A DNA stretch of 64,000 nt, taken from the NCBI RefSeq assembly GCF_005048855.1, contig NZ_SUME01000001.1, forward strand, positions 248,001 through 312,000, in the 5' to 3' direction. The position numbers and the translations under genes were made by a program. Every line of letters starts with the position of its first letter. The stretch's first letter is position 1. This stretch comes from Sphingobacterium olei (GTDB lineage: Bacteria > Bacteroidota > Bacteroidia > Sphingobacteriales > Sphingobacteriaceae). Shown one piece after another: positions 18,826 through 27,731 of this stretch. Under the pieces are notes generated by a model. The model searched no databases. It was not told where the DNA came from and saw only the letters and a program-made list of their open reading frames with translations.

Positions 18826-20091
18826 ATGTCAAAATTTACCATACCTATGCCGCCAAGTCGACGACGCTGGTTTATCATATTTGTTATTTTTTTAGCAATT
18901 GTCTTTAATTATTATGATCGACAAATCGTTTCGATACTTAAACCTATGCTAAAAGAGGAGTTCGAATTAGGAGACGATGGATATGCAATGGTATTGAATA
19001 TTTTTACCATATTTTACGCCCTTATGTATCCGGTCTCTGGGTGGCTGGTGGATAAGTTCGGCGAACGGAAAGTAATGCTCATTGGTATTTTGGGCTGGTC
19101 TATGGCCTGTATTGGTGGGGGGCTTTCTAGAACCTTTGGTTCATTCCTGTTTTTTCGAGGGATGCTTGGCGCTGCAGAGCCTACCAATTTTCCGGCGCAA
19201 TTGAAGGTGGTTACCGTTTGGTTCTCGGGAAAATTAAGAGCAACAGCGAACAGTCTGTGTGTTGCTGGGAGCTCCATCGGAGCAATCATCGCACCGCCAT
19301 TGGTTGCTTGGTTAGCTATAGAATATGACTTTCATACTGTATTTATTGTTGCGGGTATCATCGGATTACTTATCGCGCTGCTGTGGTTTTTAATCTATAT
19401 CGAACCACCTTCTGATATTGTTCGCGAATCAGTGGGGTTAGACCAGTCATACGATAAAGACCATGGTTTTAATTGGGGGCAGCTGTGGAATAGAAAATCG
19501 TTGTGGGGCATTCTGTTGATCCGATTTGTCAGCGATCCAGTCTGGTATTTCTGCTTATTCTGGTTGCCCGGATATTTGCAGGAAGAGTCGGGATTGACAT
19601 TGGCACAGATTGGTATGTTTGGCTGGATTCCATTTTTAGTAGCTGATATAGGGGCGATCGGTACCTCAGCTTGGTCTGATAAAATGGTTCGCAATGGAAA
19701 GGAACCGCTGCGAGCCCGAAAAGTTATGTTAACAAGCATCGCTGTGCTAGCTCCACTCTGCTGCTTAACGACTTATATATCAAGTCCGTATCTCACCATC
19801 TTGTTGTTTTCTTTGGTCGCCATGGCGTGTCTAAGCTGGCTGTTTACGATCAGTGTAGTAATTGCTGAGGCTTTTCCGGTAAAAAATGTTGCTTCGGTGT
19901 TAGGGATTGCAGGCGGGTGTGGTGCGTTAGGTGCTGTAATATTCAATTATTTTGTGGGCCAAATGATGGGATCTCTGGGGGCAGGTACCATTTTTATTGT
20001 AATGGCATTTATGCACCCAGTCGCGGTGCTGATCTTGTGGACGATGGTTAAAAAGGAAAGGCCAAAACCACATGTATTACAGCGGCTATAG
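18826..20091 (+). CDS. MFS transporter, ACS (hexuronate/organic anion) type
   Basis: 421 residues with about 12 hydrophobic segments. Hallmarks of the anion:cation symporter branch are the N-terminal NYYDRQIVSI in TM1, the loop after TM2 (GWLVDKFGERKVMLIG) and FRGMLGAAEPTNFPAQLKVV in TM4. This branch moves hexuronates, aldonates, glucarate and similar sugar acids together with protons. As first gene of a catabolic operon, it should carry the product made in the periplasm across the inner membrane. The family suggests an anionic or sugar-like substrate, but neutral substrates cannot be excluded. Confidence 0.88.
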   Translation: MSKFTIPMPPSRRRWFIIFVIFLAIVFNYYDRQIVSILKPMLKEEFELGDDGYAMVLNIFTIFYALMYPVSGWLVDKFGERKVMLIGILGWSMACIGGGLSRTFGSFLFFRGMLGAAEPTNFPAQLKVVTVWFSGKLRATANSLCVAGSSIGAIIAPPLVAWLAIEYDFHTVFIVAGIIGLLIALLWFLIYIEPPSDIVRESVGLDQSYDKDHGFNWGQLWNRKSLWGILLIRFVSDPVWYFCLFWLPGYLQEESGLTLAQIGMFGWIPFLVADIGAIGTSAWSDKMVRNGKEPLRARKVMLTSIAVLAPLCCLTTYISSPYLTILLFSLVAMACLSWLFTISVVIAEAFPVKNVASVLGIAGGCGALGAVIFNYFVGQMMGSLGAGTIFIVMAFMHPVAVLILWTMVKKERPKPHVLQRL

Positions 20092-20141
20092 ATGATTAGT
20101 TTAAGTTATAGCAAGAATTTATAAAAAATCAGGAGATAAAC

Positions 20142-21524
20142 ATGAAAGAAGTTAAGACATTTTTGGAGCCTGCTCGGGAGACTCCGGTTCGTATGGAAGT
20201 TGATGTGCTGGTTGTTGGCGGGGGGCCATCGGGTATTATTGCTGCACAGGCGGCAGCTTCCGATGGGCTGAAGGTAGCTTTAATCGATAATAGAAGCTTT
20301 GTCGGAGGTAATATGACCATCGGCCTACCGATCCTTGGTTTCTTGGGCCAAAAAGGGAATCAAATCATTAAAGGGCTCCCTCAAAAATTTATCGATCGAT
20401 TAAAAGAGGTGAATGCAGCGTCAGAGCACAGGCCTTGTCCACTGCATATGAGCTTAACGTTAGTAGAACCGGAAGCAGTGAAAAACATAGGGCTTAAGAT
20501 GCTGGAAGACGCTGGGGTGAAAGTCCTTCTATATGTTTTCTCAGCTGGTGTGGTAATGGATGGCGATCTCTTGAAAGGGGTTATTATTGAAAGTAAGTCT
20601 GGCCGCGAAGTGATTTTGGCAAAGATGGTGATTGATTGTACAGGGGATGCAGATGTAGCATACAGAGCAGGGGTAACGTGCGAACAGGGAAATGATCAGG
20701 GTGGTGCCCAGCCTCCCACCCTCATGTTTTGCATGGGCGGTGTGGATACAGAAAAGCTGCGCATGTCTATCGCTGAGGAACCACGGACCTATCTAACCGA
20801 TTTTATACCAGCGGCCTACTTTGGTCAAAACAATCAATTTATCGTGGTAGGATTAAGAAGCGTAATGGAAAAGGCCCGTGAGGCTGGTTACCATTTACCG
20901 GTAGAACGGACGATACTGATTACGGGCCTTCGAGAGGGTGAGGTGTGGGTAAATATGTCTCGTATCAACGGTGTTGACGGCACGGATCCGGAGAGCCTAA
21001 CCTATGGTGAAAGTGAAGGGCGCAGGCAGGTGGAACAGATACAACGGTATCTCGTCGATTTCGTTCCTGGCTTTGCCGATGCGCATTTTACAAAAATGGC
21101 CCCTTTTCTAGGCATCCGCGAAACCCGTCGTATAGTCGGGAATTATGTAATGACCGCGGAAGATATATTAAGTTGTCGCCGCTTTGACGATGCCATAGCT
21201 GTAGCGAGTTACCCCTTGGATATTCACCATCCAGAAGGCGGTGGTTGCACCTTGACGTGGTGCGGCGATAGTTATGACATTCCATACCGCTCCCTGGTGC
21301 CAACAAAGGTTAAGAATCTATTGGTCGCGGGTCGTTCAATTTCTACGACGCATGAGGCCATGTCCGCCATTCGCGTAATGGCTCCATGTATGGCAATGGG
21401 TGAGGCAGCGGGAAGGGCCGCCAAATTAGCCGTAAGAAAGAACTTGACACCAGCAGCAATAGATGTGAATGAGCTACGTGCAGAATTGATAGCCGCAGGA
21501 GTTTATTTAGGAGAGGAAAAATGA
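20142..21524 (+). CDS. FAD-dependent oxidoreductase (PF12831 type)
   Basis: 460 residues. The N-terminal dinucleotide-binding motif is VDVLVVGGGPSGIIAAQAAA (about 17-36), with ALIDNRSFVGGNMTIG as the second FAD contact. VIDCTGDADVAYRAGV and the C-terminal LLVAGRSISTTHEAMSAIRV are characteristic of the FAD-dependent oxidoreductases often annotated with PF12831 in sugar and polyol loci. It has no signal peptide, so it is cytoplasmic. An AGGAGA ribosome site lies just upstream, unusual in this window. It probably oxidises a polyol or hydroxyacid imported by the MFS protein; substrate not known. Confidence 0.85.
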   Translation: MKEVKTFLEPARETPVRMEVDVLVVGGGPSGIIAAQAAASDGLKVALIDNRSFVGGNMTIGLPILGFLGQKGNQIIKGLPQKFIDRLKEVNAASEHRPCPLHMSLTLVEPEAVKNIGLKMLEDAGVKVLLYVFSAGVVMDGDLLKGVIIESKSGREVILAKMVIDCTGDADVAYRAGVTCEQGNDQGGAQPPTLMFCMGGVDTEKLRMSIAEEPRTYLTDFIPAAYFGQNNQFIVVGLRSVMEKAREAGYHLPVERTILITGLREGEVWVNMSRINGVDGTDPESLTYGESEGRRQVEQIQRYLVDFVPGFADAHFTKMAPFLGIRETRRIVGNYVMTAEDILSCRRFDDAIAVASYPLDIHHPEGGGCTLTWCGDSYDIPYRSLVPTKVKNLLVAGRSISTTHEAMSAIRVMAPCMAMGEAAGRAAKLAVRKNLTPAAIDVNELRAELIAAGVYLGEEK

Positions 21525-22462
21525 ATCTGAAAAAGCAGCATGAACACACGTATTCGCGGAGGAATTTTTTAACCAAAGCGGGATTACTGACAAGTTTACC
21601 TTTTATTGCACCTTTGGATGATTTTGCAGAAGATCTTGCGCAAGCCAAGAGAAAATCCCTTCGGGTGTTAACCTGCAATATCCGGGTTGATCTCGAAGAA
21701 GACGCAACTAAAGGCCTGGCATGGAAAGATCGTCGGGTAGCTTGTCTTCATGTTATTGGCGGGCGAAAGGCAGATGTCATAGGATTTCAGGAAGTGCTAA
21801 AAAATCAGTTTCTCGATTTGAAGAAGTCAATGTCTGGGTATGTCGGTATTGGCTTTGATGGTCCGGAGATGGATGAACACCAAACGGGGTATCACGGAAT
21901 AGCGAAGAATCCTATCTTTTTTTCCAAAAAACGTTTTGAATTGTTAGCTGCAGGAGGCTATTGGCTATCAGAAACGCCGCTGAAGGCCGGTAGCATTTCC
22001 TGGGGCTCGGCAAGAGCCCGCAATGCGAGCTGGGTACGTCTGTACGATAAATACACGCAAAAAGAGTTCCGTTTAATCAATCTGCATTTGGATCATGTCA
22101 GTAACGAGGCAAAAATTAAGCAAATCCAAATGGTGCTGGAAGAGTCCGCACAATACCAATCAGACTTTCCACAGATTTTGACAGGCGATTTTAATGCTGC
22201 AGCACAATCGGCAGTTATTAAACCTGTATTTCAGGCGGGATGGAAGGATACATTTGTAGAAGTACATGGAAATACCGATCCGGGAAACAGCACGCACGGG
22301 TTTAAAGGTGAAGCTTACGAAAAAAAAGATATAGGCAAAAAAATCGATTTTATATTTACCAAAGGTACAAATGAAGCCATCAACTCTCATGTTATTAGAG
22401 ATGCTTACAAGAACATTTATCCAAGTGACCATTATTTTCTGGAAGCGGAAATAAACCTTTAA
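21521..22462 (+). CDS. Tat-exported endonuclease/exonuclease/phosphatase (EEP) family hydrolase
   Basis: 313 residues. The N-terminus YSRRNFLTKAGLLTSLPFIA is a twin-arginine signal, so the enzyme should be exported folded. EEP motifs follow in order: LTCNIRVD (Asn), IGFQEV (Glu), INLHLDHV (His), LTGDFNAAA (Asp/Asn), KIDFIFT (Asp) and PSDHYFL (Asp-His). Its start overlaps the FAD oxidoreductase stop by 4 bases (ATGA), so translation is coupled. It is related in fold to the Sec-exported EEP at 10680-11591 but not closely similar. It is likely a second periplasmic phosphatase or phosphodiesterase of the same pathway. Confidence 0.85.
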   Translation: MNLKKQHEHTYSRRNFLTKAGLLTSLPFIAPLDDFAEDLAQAKRKSLRVLTCNIRVDLEEDATKGLAWKDRRVACLHVIGGRKADVIGFQEVLKNQFLDLKKSMSGYVGIGFDGPEMDEHQTGYHGIAKNPIFFSKKRFELLAAGGYWLSETPLKAGSISWGSARARNASWVRLYDKYTQKEFRLINLHLDHVSNEAKIKQIQMVLEESAQYQSDFPQILTGDFNAAAQSAVIKPVFQAGWKDTFVEVHGNTDPGNSTHGFKGEAYEKKDIGKKIDFIFTKGTNEAINSHVIRDAYKNIYPSDHYFLEAEINL

Positions 22463-22628
22463 ATGTTTACTAGATTTTTTCAAACATGATATGTTCACTA
22501 TGTGGTAGTCACCCTTTTTCCAATGTTAATCGGGATAAGACGGTTAGCCCAAAAGTGATAGGTTTCCAGGAGAAGGTATCGCGATAGTAACTACACGATC
22601 AGAGAGAAAATCGGATAGAGTTATTAGA

Positions 22629-23675
22629 ATGCCAACGAAAAATATATTAATGAATAATATACATATGAAAGTATTACTTACAGCGCCTTATGAGAATGAA
22701 AGGGCGTTGATTGAACTAGAAGGATTATTTGATGAAATCGTGTATCGCCCGTGGAAGGAAAATGGACGGGCATACAATCCGGATGAATTAAATACACTTC
22801 TTAAAGAAACGGGTGCGGAGGCATTGATCTCAGAACACGATGAAATAACAGCAGCAGTGTTGCGTGCGAACCCAGCCTTACAATTTGTCGGGATTTGTCG
22901 GGGTACACCGTCAAATATCGACCTTAAGGTAGCTACTGAATTGGGCATTCCTGTATTTAATACACCCGCGCGAAACGCACAAGCAGTAGCCGAGATGTTT
23001 ATTGCGAACGTCATTACGTTGATGCGCAATACGCTTCCAGCAATAGATTGGTTGGAGGGCAAGAATTGGGGAGAGGGGGCGCATACCTCTTATCTGGAAT
23101 TTAAGGGTAACGAGCTAGCTGGTAAAAAAGTAGGCATGGTCGGTTTTGGTGCTGTTGGGCAACATATAGCCCGAATGCTTGTGAGTTTTCCATGCGAAAT
23201 CTACTATTTTGATCCGTACCATACTGATCCGAATGCGGAGTTTAAAAAGGTGGAGCTGGAGGAGCTGTTCAGTGTATGTGATGTTGTGGGCGTACATTTG
23301 CCGGTGACAGCCGAGACAATCGGGATGATCAACAAGAGATATCTTTCTTTGCTGAAAAAAGACGCAATTTTCGTGAATACAGCGAGGGCAACGGTCGTAA
23401 AGCGCGAGGATTTATTGTATTGTATCGAAAACAGCCAGATACGCGGAGCGATATTAGATGTTTTCTACCATGAGCCACCCGATGAAATCGATTATAAAAT
23501 GATCTTAAACAAAAACGTCTTGGCGACACCGCATATCGCTGGCGCAACACATGAGGTAGAAGATCATCACGCGTTTATTATGAACAACAGTTTAAGAGAG
23601 TTTTTCCATAAGGGCAACACATCGATCAAGCAATTGGTAAACAAAGCGATATTAGAAAAACCGATAATTAGCTAA
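22629..23675 (+). CDS. D-isomer-specific 2-hydroxyacid dehydrogenase (phosphoglycerate dehydrogenase-like)
   Basis: 348 residues as called; the Met at 22665 (MKVLLTAPYENE) is a likelier start because it begins the first strand of the substrate domain. The NAD-binding motif is GMVGFGAVGQHIARML. The catalytic triad is visible as Arg in FVNTARATVV, Glu in DVFYHEPPDE and His in ATPHIAGATHE. NTPARNAQAVAEM is the usual linker helix. It converts a 2-hydroxyacid to a 2-ketoacid or the reverse using NAD(P). It is followed 3 bases later by the LsrK-like kinase. It lacks the ACT domain of biosynthetic SerA, which supports a catabolic role. Confidence 0.87.
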   Translation: MPTKNILMNNIHMKVLLTAPYENERALIELEGLFDEIVYRPWKENGRAYNPDELNTLLKETGAEALISEHDEITAAVLRANPALQFVGICRGTPSNIDLKVATELGIPVFNTPARNAQAVAEMFIANVITLMRNTLPAIDWLEGKNWGEGAHTSYLEFKGNELAGKKVGMVGFGAVGQHIARMLVSFPCEIYYFDPYHTDPNAEFKKVELEELFSVCDVVGVHLPVTAETIGMINKRYLSLLKKDAIFVNTARATVVKREDLLYCIENSQIRGAILDVFYHEPPDEIDYKMILNKNVLATPHIAGATHEVEDHHAFIMNNSLREFFHKGNTSIKQLVNKAILEKPIIS

Positions 23676-23678
23676 ATT

Positions 23679-25127
23679 ATGGCAAAGAAAGAAGCGTACT
23701 TAATCGTAGACATCGGTACCGGGAATGCACGTGTAGGGGTCGCAACAGTTAGTGGAGAGCTTTTATGTGTACAACGTGAGAATGTACACTATGAAACTGA
23801 TCCAAAATATGAAGATGCAATATATTTCAGCCCCGACGATTTGTGGACTCAGATCTTACGGCTATCGCGCCAGGTTCTGGCCGAAGTGGGTGAGGTGCAG
23901 ATCAATGCAGTTACTGCGACTAGTCAACGCGAAGGGATTGTCGTGATCGACGCTGAAGGAAAGTCATTACTCGGTATGCCTAATATAGATCATCGGGGTC
24001 GCAATTGGGAGCAAGATTTAACGGACAAAGATTTAGTTTACAATTTGTCCGGTCGGTATCCTACCTCTCTTTTTTCGGCTTTCAAATTGGTCGGTCTGCG
24101 GGAGGTATATCCCGAATTGTTTGATCGAGTTGCCGCCTTTACGAGTATTAGCGAATGGATCCTGTATCAGTTTTCTGGGGAGCTGTGTTACGAACATTCA
24201 CAGGCATCCGAAACGCTGCTGTACGATGTTGAAGCGAAAAAATGGTCTCCCGATTTATTGCGGTTGTTCGATCTACCTTCGACCATATTGCCCACGTTAA
24301 AAGATGCAGCTTCCATTTTGGGGAGCATCCTGCCGGTTGTATCCGAGGAGTTAAACATTGCTTCGGATGCTGTTGTCGTAGTCGGTGGTGGAGATACACA
24401 ACTGGCCATTCGTAGTATGGAACCATCTGCCAACGATGTAGTCATTGTTTCAGGGACAACAACACCGATTATTAAAGTCGTGATTACATATGAAAAGGAC
24501 GCTGCTCAGCGTACTTGGACTAGTCGCCATATTGATATAAATCGTTTTATTTTGGAAGCCAATGCTGGTGTCACTGGGTTGAACTACCAGCGTCTGAAGG
24601 AGATATTTTATCCAAACGAGGGCTATGACGTAATTGAGAAAGAATTGGAGCTTGCCAGTTACGCCGAATGCGTGGCGTCATTGGGTTCGTTGATAGCAGA
24701 TGAAAACGAACCGCTAATCCGGGGTGGATTTATTTTTAATACGCCAGTGTCGCAGCAGTTGACTCGGGGAAATTTTGTTTTTGCCATACTATGGGATATT
24801 GCTTGTAGTATTTATGAAAATTACAAATTCCTGTGTGATGTCTCTCCGCATGAGGAACCGTATATCCTAGCCTGCGGTGGTGGGATGGAAAGTAGAACAT
24901 TACGGCAGTTTATAGCCAACCTTGTTGGTAAAAATATCCGGATAATGGATACGTTTCGACAAGCTTCCGTTATAGGAGGGGTATTTGTCTGCAATGATGG
25001 GTTAGGCATAAAAAATAGCATGCCGCAAATATTGGAAGAAGTGAAGCCACTAAAGACGGTAGAATTCGAACAGCTCTATCAAAAATGGAAGCAAGCACGG
25101 AAGACCTTTAAACATATTTTACCGTAG
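23679..25127 (+). CDS. FGGY-family carbohydrate kinase, LsrK-like
   Basis: 482 residues. The N-terminal phosphate motif is LIVDIGTGNARVGVA. The segment AVTATSQREGIVVIDAEGKS with NIDHRGRNW closely resembles autoinducer-2 kinase LsrK (SMREGIVLYNNEG in E. coli, from memory). The catalytic Asp is in VVGGGDTQLAIRS. SGTTTPIIK and the C-terminal ACGGGMESRTL form the ATP site. LsrK homologues next to 2-hydroxyacid dehydrogenases occur in loci with no Lsr importer, so the true substrate is probably a small keto-sugar or polyol rather than AI-2. No LsrACDB, LsrF or LsrG genes are present here. Confidence 0.85.
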   Translation: MAKKEAYLIVDIGTGNARVGVATVSGELLCVQRENVHYETDPKYEDAIYFSPDDLWTQILRLSRQVLAEVGEVQINAVTATSQREGIVVIDAEGKSLLGMPNIDHRGRNWEQDLTDKDLVYNLSGRYPTSLFSAFKLVGLREVYPELFDRVAAFTSISEWILYQFSGELCYEHSQASETLLYDVEAKKWSPDLLRLFDLPSTILPTLKDAASILGSILPVVSEELNIASDAVVVVGGGDTQLAIRSMEPSANDVVIVSGTTTPIIKVVITYEKDAAQRTWTSRHIDINRFILEANAGVTGLNYQRLKEIFYPNEGYDVIEKELELASYAECVASLGSLIADENEPLIRGGFIFNTPVSQQLTRGNFVFAILWDIACSIYENYKFLCDVSPHEEPYILACGGGMESRTLRQFIANLVGKNIRIMDTFRQASVIGGVFVCNDGLGIKNSMPQILEEVKPLKTVEFEQLYQKWKQARKTFKHILP

Positions 25128-26561
25128 ATGAATAGATATTTCTTTGGAGTAGATGTCGGCACGCAGGGCATTCGGGTAGTACTGGTCGATCAAAATGGAC
25201 ACACAGTTGCCTCCGGAGCGCGACATTTTTTTTGGGGTGAGCGATTTAGAGAGGAACAGTCGCCGGAGATGTGGTGGCAGGAATGCAGTTCGATTATCGG
25301 GGGGATCGTAAACAGTCTACCCAAAGCGGTTGATAAGCGCGCTATAATGGCTTTATCAGTAACATCTACATCAGGCACCGTAATTCCATTGGATAGTAAA
25401 CAAAAGCCGTTACATCCGGCGATTATGTATAGCGACGGTAGATCAGTACGACAAGGTAAGCGCTGTCAGAAACTTGCCCTTCGTTATGTAGCAGATGGAT
25501 ACACCGGGTTTAATTCGTCCAGTGGCATCAGTAAGATACTTTGGTATATGGAAACTTATCCCGAGAAAGTGCCGGAAATTGCACTTTGGGTTCATGCTTC
25601 AGATTACATCATCGGACGGTTTTGTGGCAATTTTAGTGTTACGGATTATACAAATGTACTGAAATCAGGATATGATCTCCAGACGTTTCAGTGGCCAGTT
25701 TATCTGATACAGGAACTCGGATTTAAAAAGGAATGGTTGCAAAATGTAGTGCCTTCTGGTACAGTGGTTGGGAAGCTTCAGCCGCAACTCTGTGCAGCCT
25801 GGGGGCTCCTTCCATTAGATGTCGTTGTTGGCATGACGGATGGGTGTGCAACACAAATGGCATCTGGTGCCGTCAAACCAGGCGATTGGAATACAACGAT
25901 TGGCACCACTATGGTTATCAAAGGTGTAACTCGTAACAATTTAATAGACCCCTTAGGGCGCTTATATAGCCATCGCCATCCCGAGGGGTATTGGATGCCA
26001 GGAGGGGCGAGCAATACAGGAGCCGATTGGATATCTATCGATTTCCCGACGGATTTGGACGCGCTCAATACTGCGGCTCAGCGCTATATTCCAACTGGTA
26101 AATTGGCCTGGCCATTGAAACAGCAAGGGGAACGCTACCCGATTATGGCACCTAATGCTGTCGGATTTGCCATAGATGGGCTAACAAAGGAAGTACAATA
26201 TGCAGCTAATCTCGAAGGTGTGGCCTGTATAGAACGATTGGCGTATGAGATTATAGAAGAACTGTCGGGCGAAGAGGTGAGGGCAATATATACGGCTGGT
26301 GGTGGAAGTAATAGTGAAATATGGCTACAGATTCGGGCATCGCTCATGAATGTGCCGATCTATAAATGTAAGGAAGCAAGTGGTGCTTTAGGAGCGGCAA
26401 TTATGGCGGCCTCCTATACCTTCTATTCGTCTTTGAGCGAAGCGGCCACGCAGATGACCACGATAGATAAAACGGTGGTACCGCAGAGCGAGCTGGCCGA
26501 CAAATACGAAATTCAATATCAGGAGTTTAAACAAAAATTAAAGGATCTTAACTATCTATAA
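25128..26561 (+). CDS. FGGY-family carbohydrate kinase, D-ribulokinase-like
   Basis: 477 residues, starting at the base after the previous stop. Motifs are FFGVDVGTQGIRVVLVD, LSVTSTSGTVIPLD, ASDYIIGRF with DYTNVLKSGYD, the catalytic Asp in VVVGMTDGCATQMASG, IGTTMVIKGV, YWMPGGASNTGADW and YTAGGGSNSEIWLQIR. The SGTV, NxLKxGYD, GxYSH and YWxxGGASN signatures match, from memory, the SePSK/plant XK-1 group of D-ribulose kinases. Substrate assignment is therefore tentative (D-ribulose or a related ketose). Two different FGGY kinases in tandem suggest two phosphorylatable intermediates. Confidence 0.85.
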   Translation: MNRYFFGVDVGTQGIRVVLVDQNGHTVASGARHFFWGERFREEQSPEMWWQECSSIIGGIVNSLPKAVDKRAIMALSVTSTSGTVIPLDSKQKPLHPAIMYSDGRSVRQGKRCQKLALRYVADGYTGFNSSSGISKILWYMETYPEKVPEIALWVHASDYIIGRFCGNFSVTDYTNVLKSGYDLQTFQWPVYLIQELGFKKEWLQNVVPSGTVVGKLQPQLCAAWGLLPLDVVVGMTDGCATQMASGAVKPGDWNTTIGTTMVIKGVTRNNLIDPLGRLYSHRHPEGYWMPGGASNTGADWISIDFPTDLDALNTAAQRYIPTGKLAWPLKQQGERYPIMAPNAVGFAIDGLTKEVQYAANLEGVACIERLAYEIIEELSGEEVRAIYTAGGGSNSEIWLQIRASLMNVPIYKCKEASGALGAAIMAASYTFYSSLSEAATQMTTIDKTVVPQSELADKYEIQYQEFKQKLKDLNYL

Positions 26562-27158
26562 ATGATTACGATTTGCCTTTTAAGACACGGTGAAACAAGT
26601 TTTAATGCGGATGGAAATAGATATTGTGGGCGAACAGATATCTCTTTGACAGACAAGGGTATAGAGCAGGCGATGCGAATGAATATGTTGTTAAAAAAGT
26701 ACCATTTCGATTACATTTTTTCCTCACCGCTACAGCGGGCGAAGCAGACCGCTGAAATCGCATCGGGCCGACCTGCCGACGTAATTATCGATGAGCGGTT
26801 AGTTGAAGTGGATTTTGGAATCTGGGAAGGAAAGCGTTCAGAGGAATTTATAGCGGAAGACCCCGAATCTTGGACAAATTGGCTCAGCGATCCAAGCCAC
26901 CACGCGGCGGGAAGGACGGGTGAAACCGGTACGGAAGTCATCGATAGGTTAGCGAGCTTTTATTCGCATATTTTGCAAAACTATAATGATAAGACATTAT
27001 TAGTAGTAGGGCATAATGGGATTAACCGCCTATTTCTATCACATCAGCTCGGAATGCCTTTGCAGAACTATAGGCGAATTGTACAGGAGAACTCCGCCTT
27101 GACCCTCATAACATTGGATAAACACTCCGGTTTCAATTTGTTAAAACTCAATGCTTAA
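26562..27158 (+). CDS. histidine phosphatase superfamily protein (phosphoglycerate mutase-like)
   Basis: 198 residues. The catalytic motif LLRHGET is at residues 6-12 (His 9). The second arginine and acid lie in FSSPLQRAKQTAE and VEVDFGIWEGK, and the second histidine is in VVGHNGINRLF. The size and layout fit small cytoplasmic phosphatases such as CobC or PhoE-like enzymes. It abuts the kinase gene with no gap and ends the operon. It probably dephosphorylates a phosphorylated intermediate or serves as a detoxifying phosphatase. No cobalamin genes are nearby, so a CobC role is unlikely. Confidence 0.85.
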   Translation: MITICLLRHGETSFNADGNRYCGRTDISLTDKGIEQAMRMNMLLKKYHFDYIFSSPLQRAKQTAEIASGRPADVIIDERLVEVDFGIWEGKRSEEFIAEDPESWTNWLSDPSHHAAGRTGETGTEVIDRLASFYSHILQNYNDKTLLVVGHNGINRLFLSHQLGMPLQNYRRIVQENSALTLITLDKHSGFNLLKLNA

Positions 27159-27261
27159 TTTTGTAAGCCAGCGATCGATTACGATAAATCGGCTGAGAAG
27201 GAGTACCTAAGTTCCTATCTTATATACAGTCGCTAGAATCATCTTGCGGTTTAACCGACGA

Positions 27262-27708
27262 TCATTCTACATCCAATTTTGCGATTGATATGACTTTTCT
27301 ACGCTCTAGCGTAAATTCAAAAAAATGCTTTTCGCCTCCTTTCAGTACCCTAAAAAAATCTGTCTGAGATTGCATACGATCTGTAAAATATTTGAAGTCA
27401 TCGGACAACTCAATAGTTTGTGCTGTTGATGAAACGCAGCGAATGTCATAAATTGCCTTTTCACGTTCATTCTCTCCATTTTCATCGCTAACTGAAGCAG
27501 TACCGATGTCTATATCTGCACAGTGAAATGACAATATATTGGGCTGGGATTTATCTTTTATAGTAACATTTGTAGCAAATACATCATTGTAATTTTCTAT
27601 CATTTCACATCTACAAGATTCTTGCTTATTGTTTTTACCAGTTTGCGTATTAATGTTAGTACACGCAGAGAGCGTTATAACCAGGCTGAACGGAATTATT
27701 TTTTTCAT
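27262..27708 (-). CDS. hypothetical lipoprotein
   Basis: 148 residues from the Met at 27708 (MKKIIPFSLVITLSAC). The six extra residues of the longer frame do not fit a signal peptide. Lipobox Cys is at about 16. The mature protein has two close cysteines (CRCEM) and a further pair later (FHCADID, IRCVSS), then a beta-rich C-terminus (FFRVLKGGEKHFFEFTLERR). No family recognised. It follows a small minus-strand gene, with its start about 23 bases past that gene's stop, so they may be co-transcribed. Confidence 0.6.
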   Translation of the reverse strand: MKKIIPFSLVITLSACTNINTQTGKNNKQESCRCEMIENYNDVFATNVTIKDKSQPNILSFHCADIDIGTASVSDENGENEREKAIYDIRCVSSTAQTIELSDDFKYFTDRMQSQTDFFRVLKGGEKHFFEFTLERRKVISIAKLDVE

Positions 27709-27731
27709 GTAATTTGTGTTAAACAATGCTA

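Noticed and set aside
23679..25127. First FGGY kinase as a true autoinducer-2 kinase
   Set aside because: LsrK-like motifs are present, but no LsrACDB, LsrF, LsrG or LsrR homologue is seen, so only LsrK-like is claimed.
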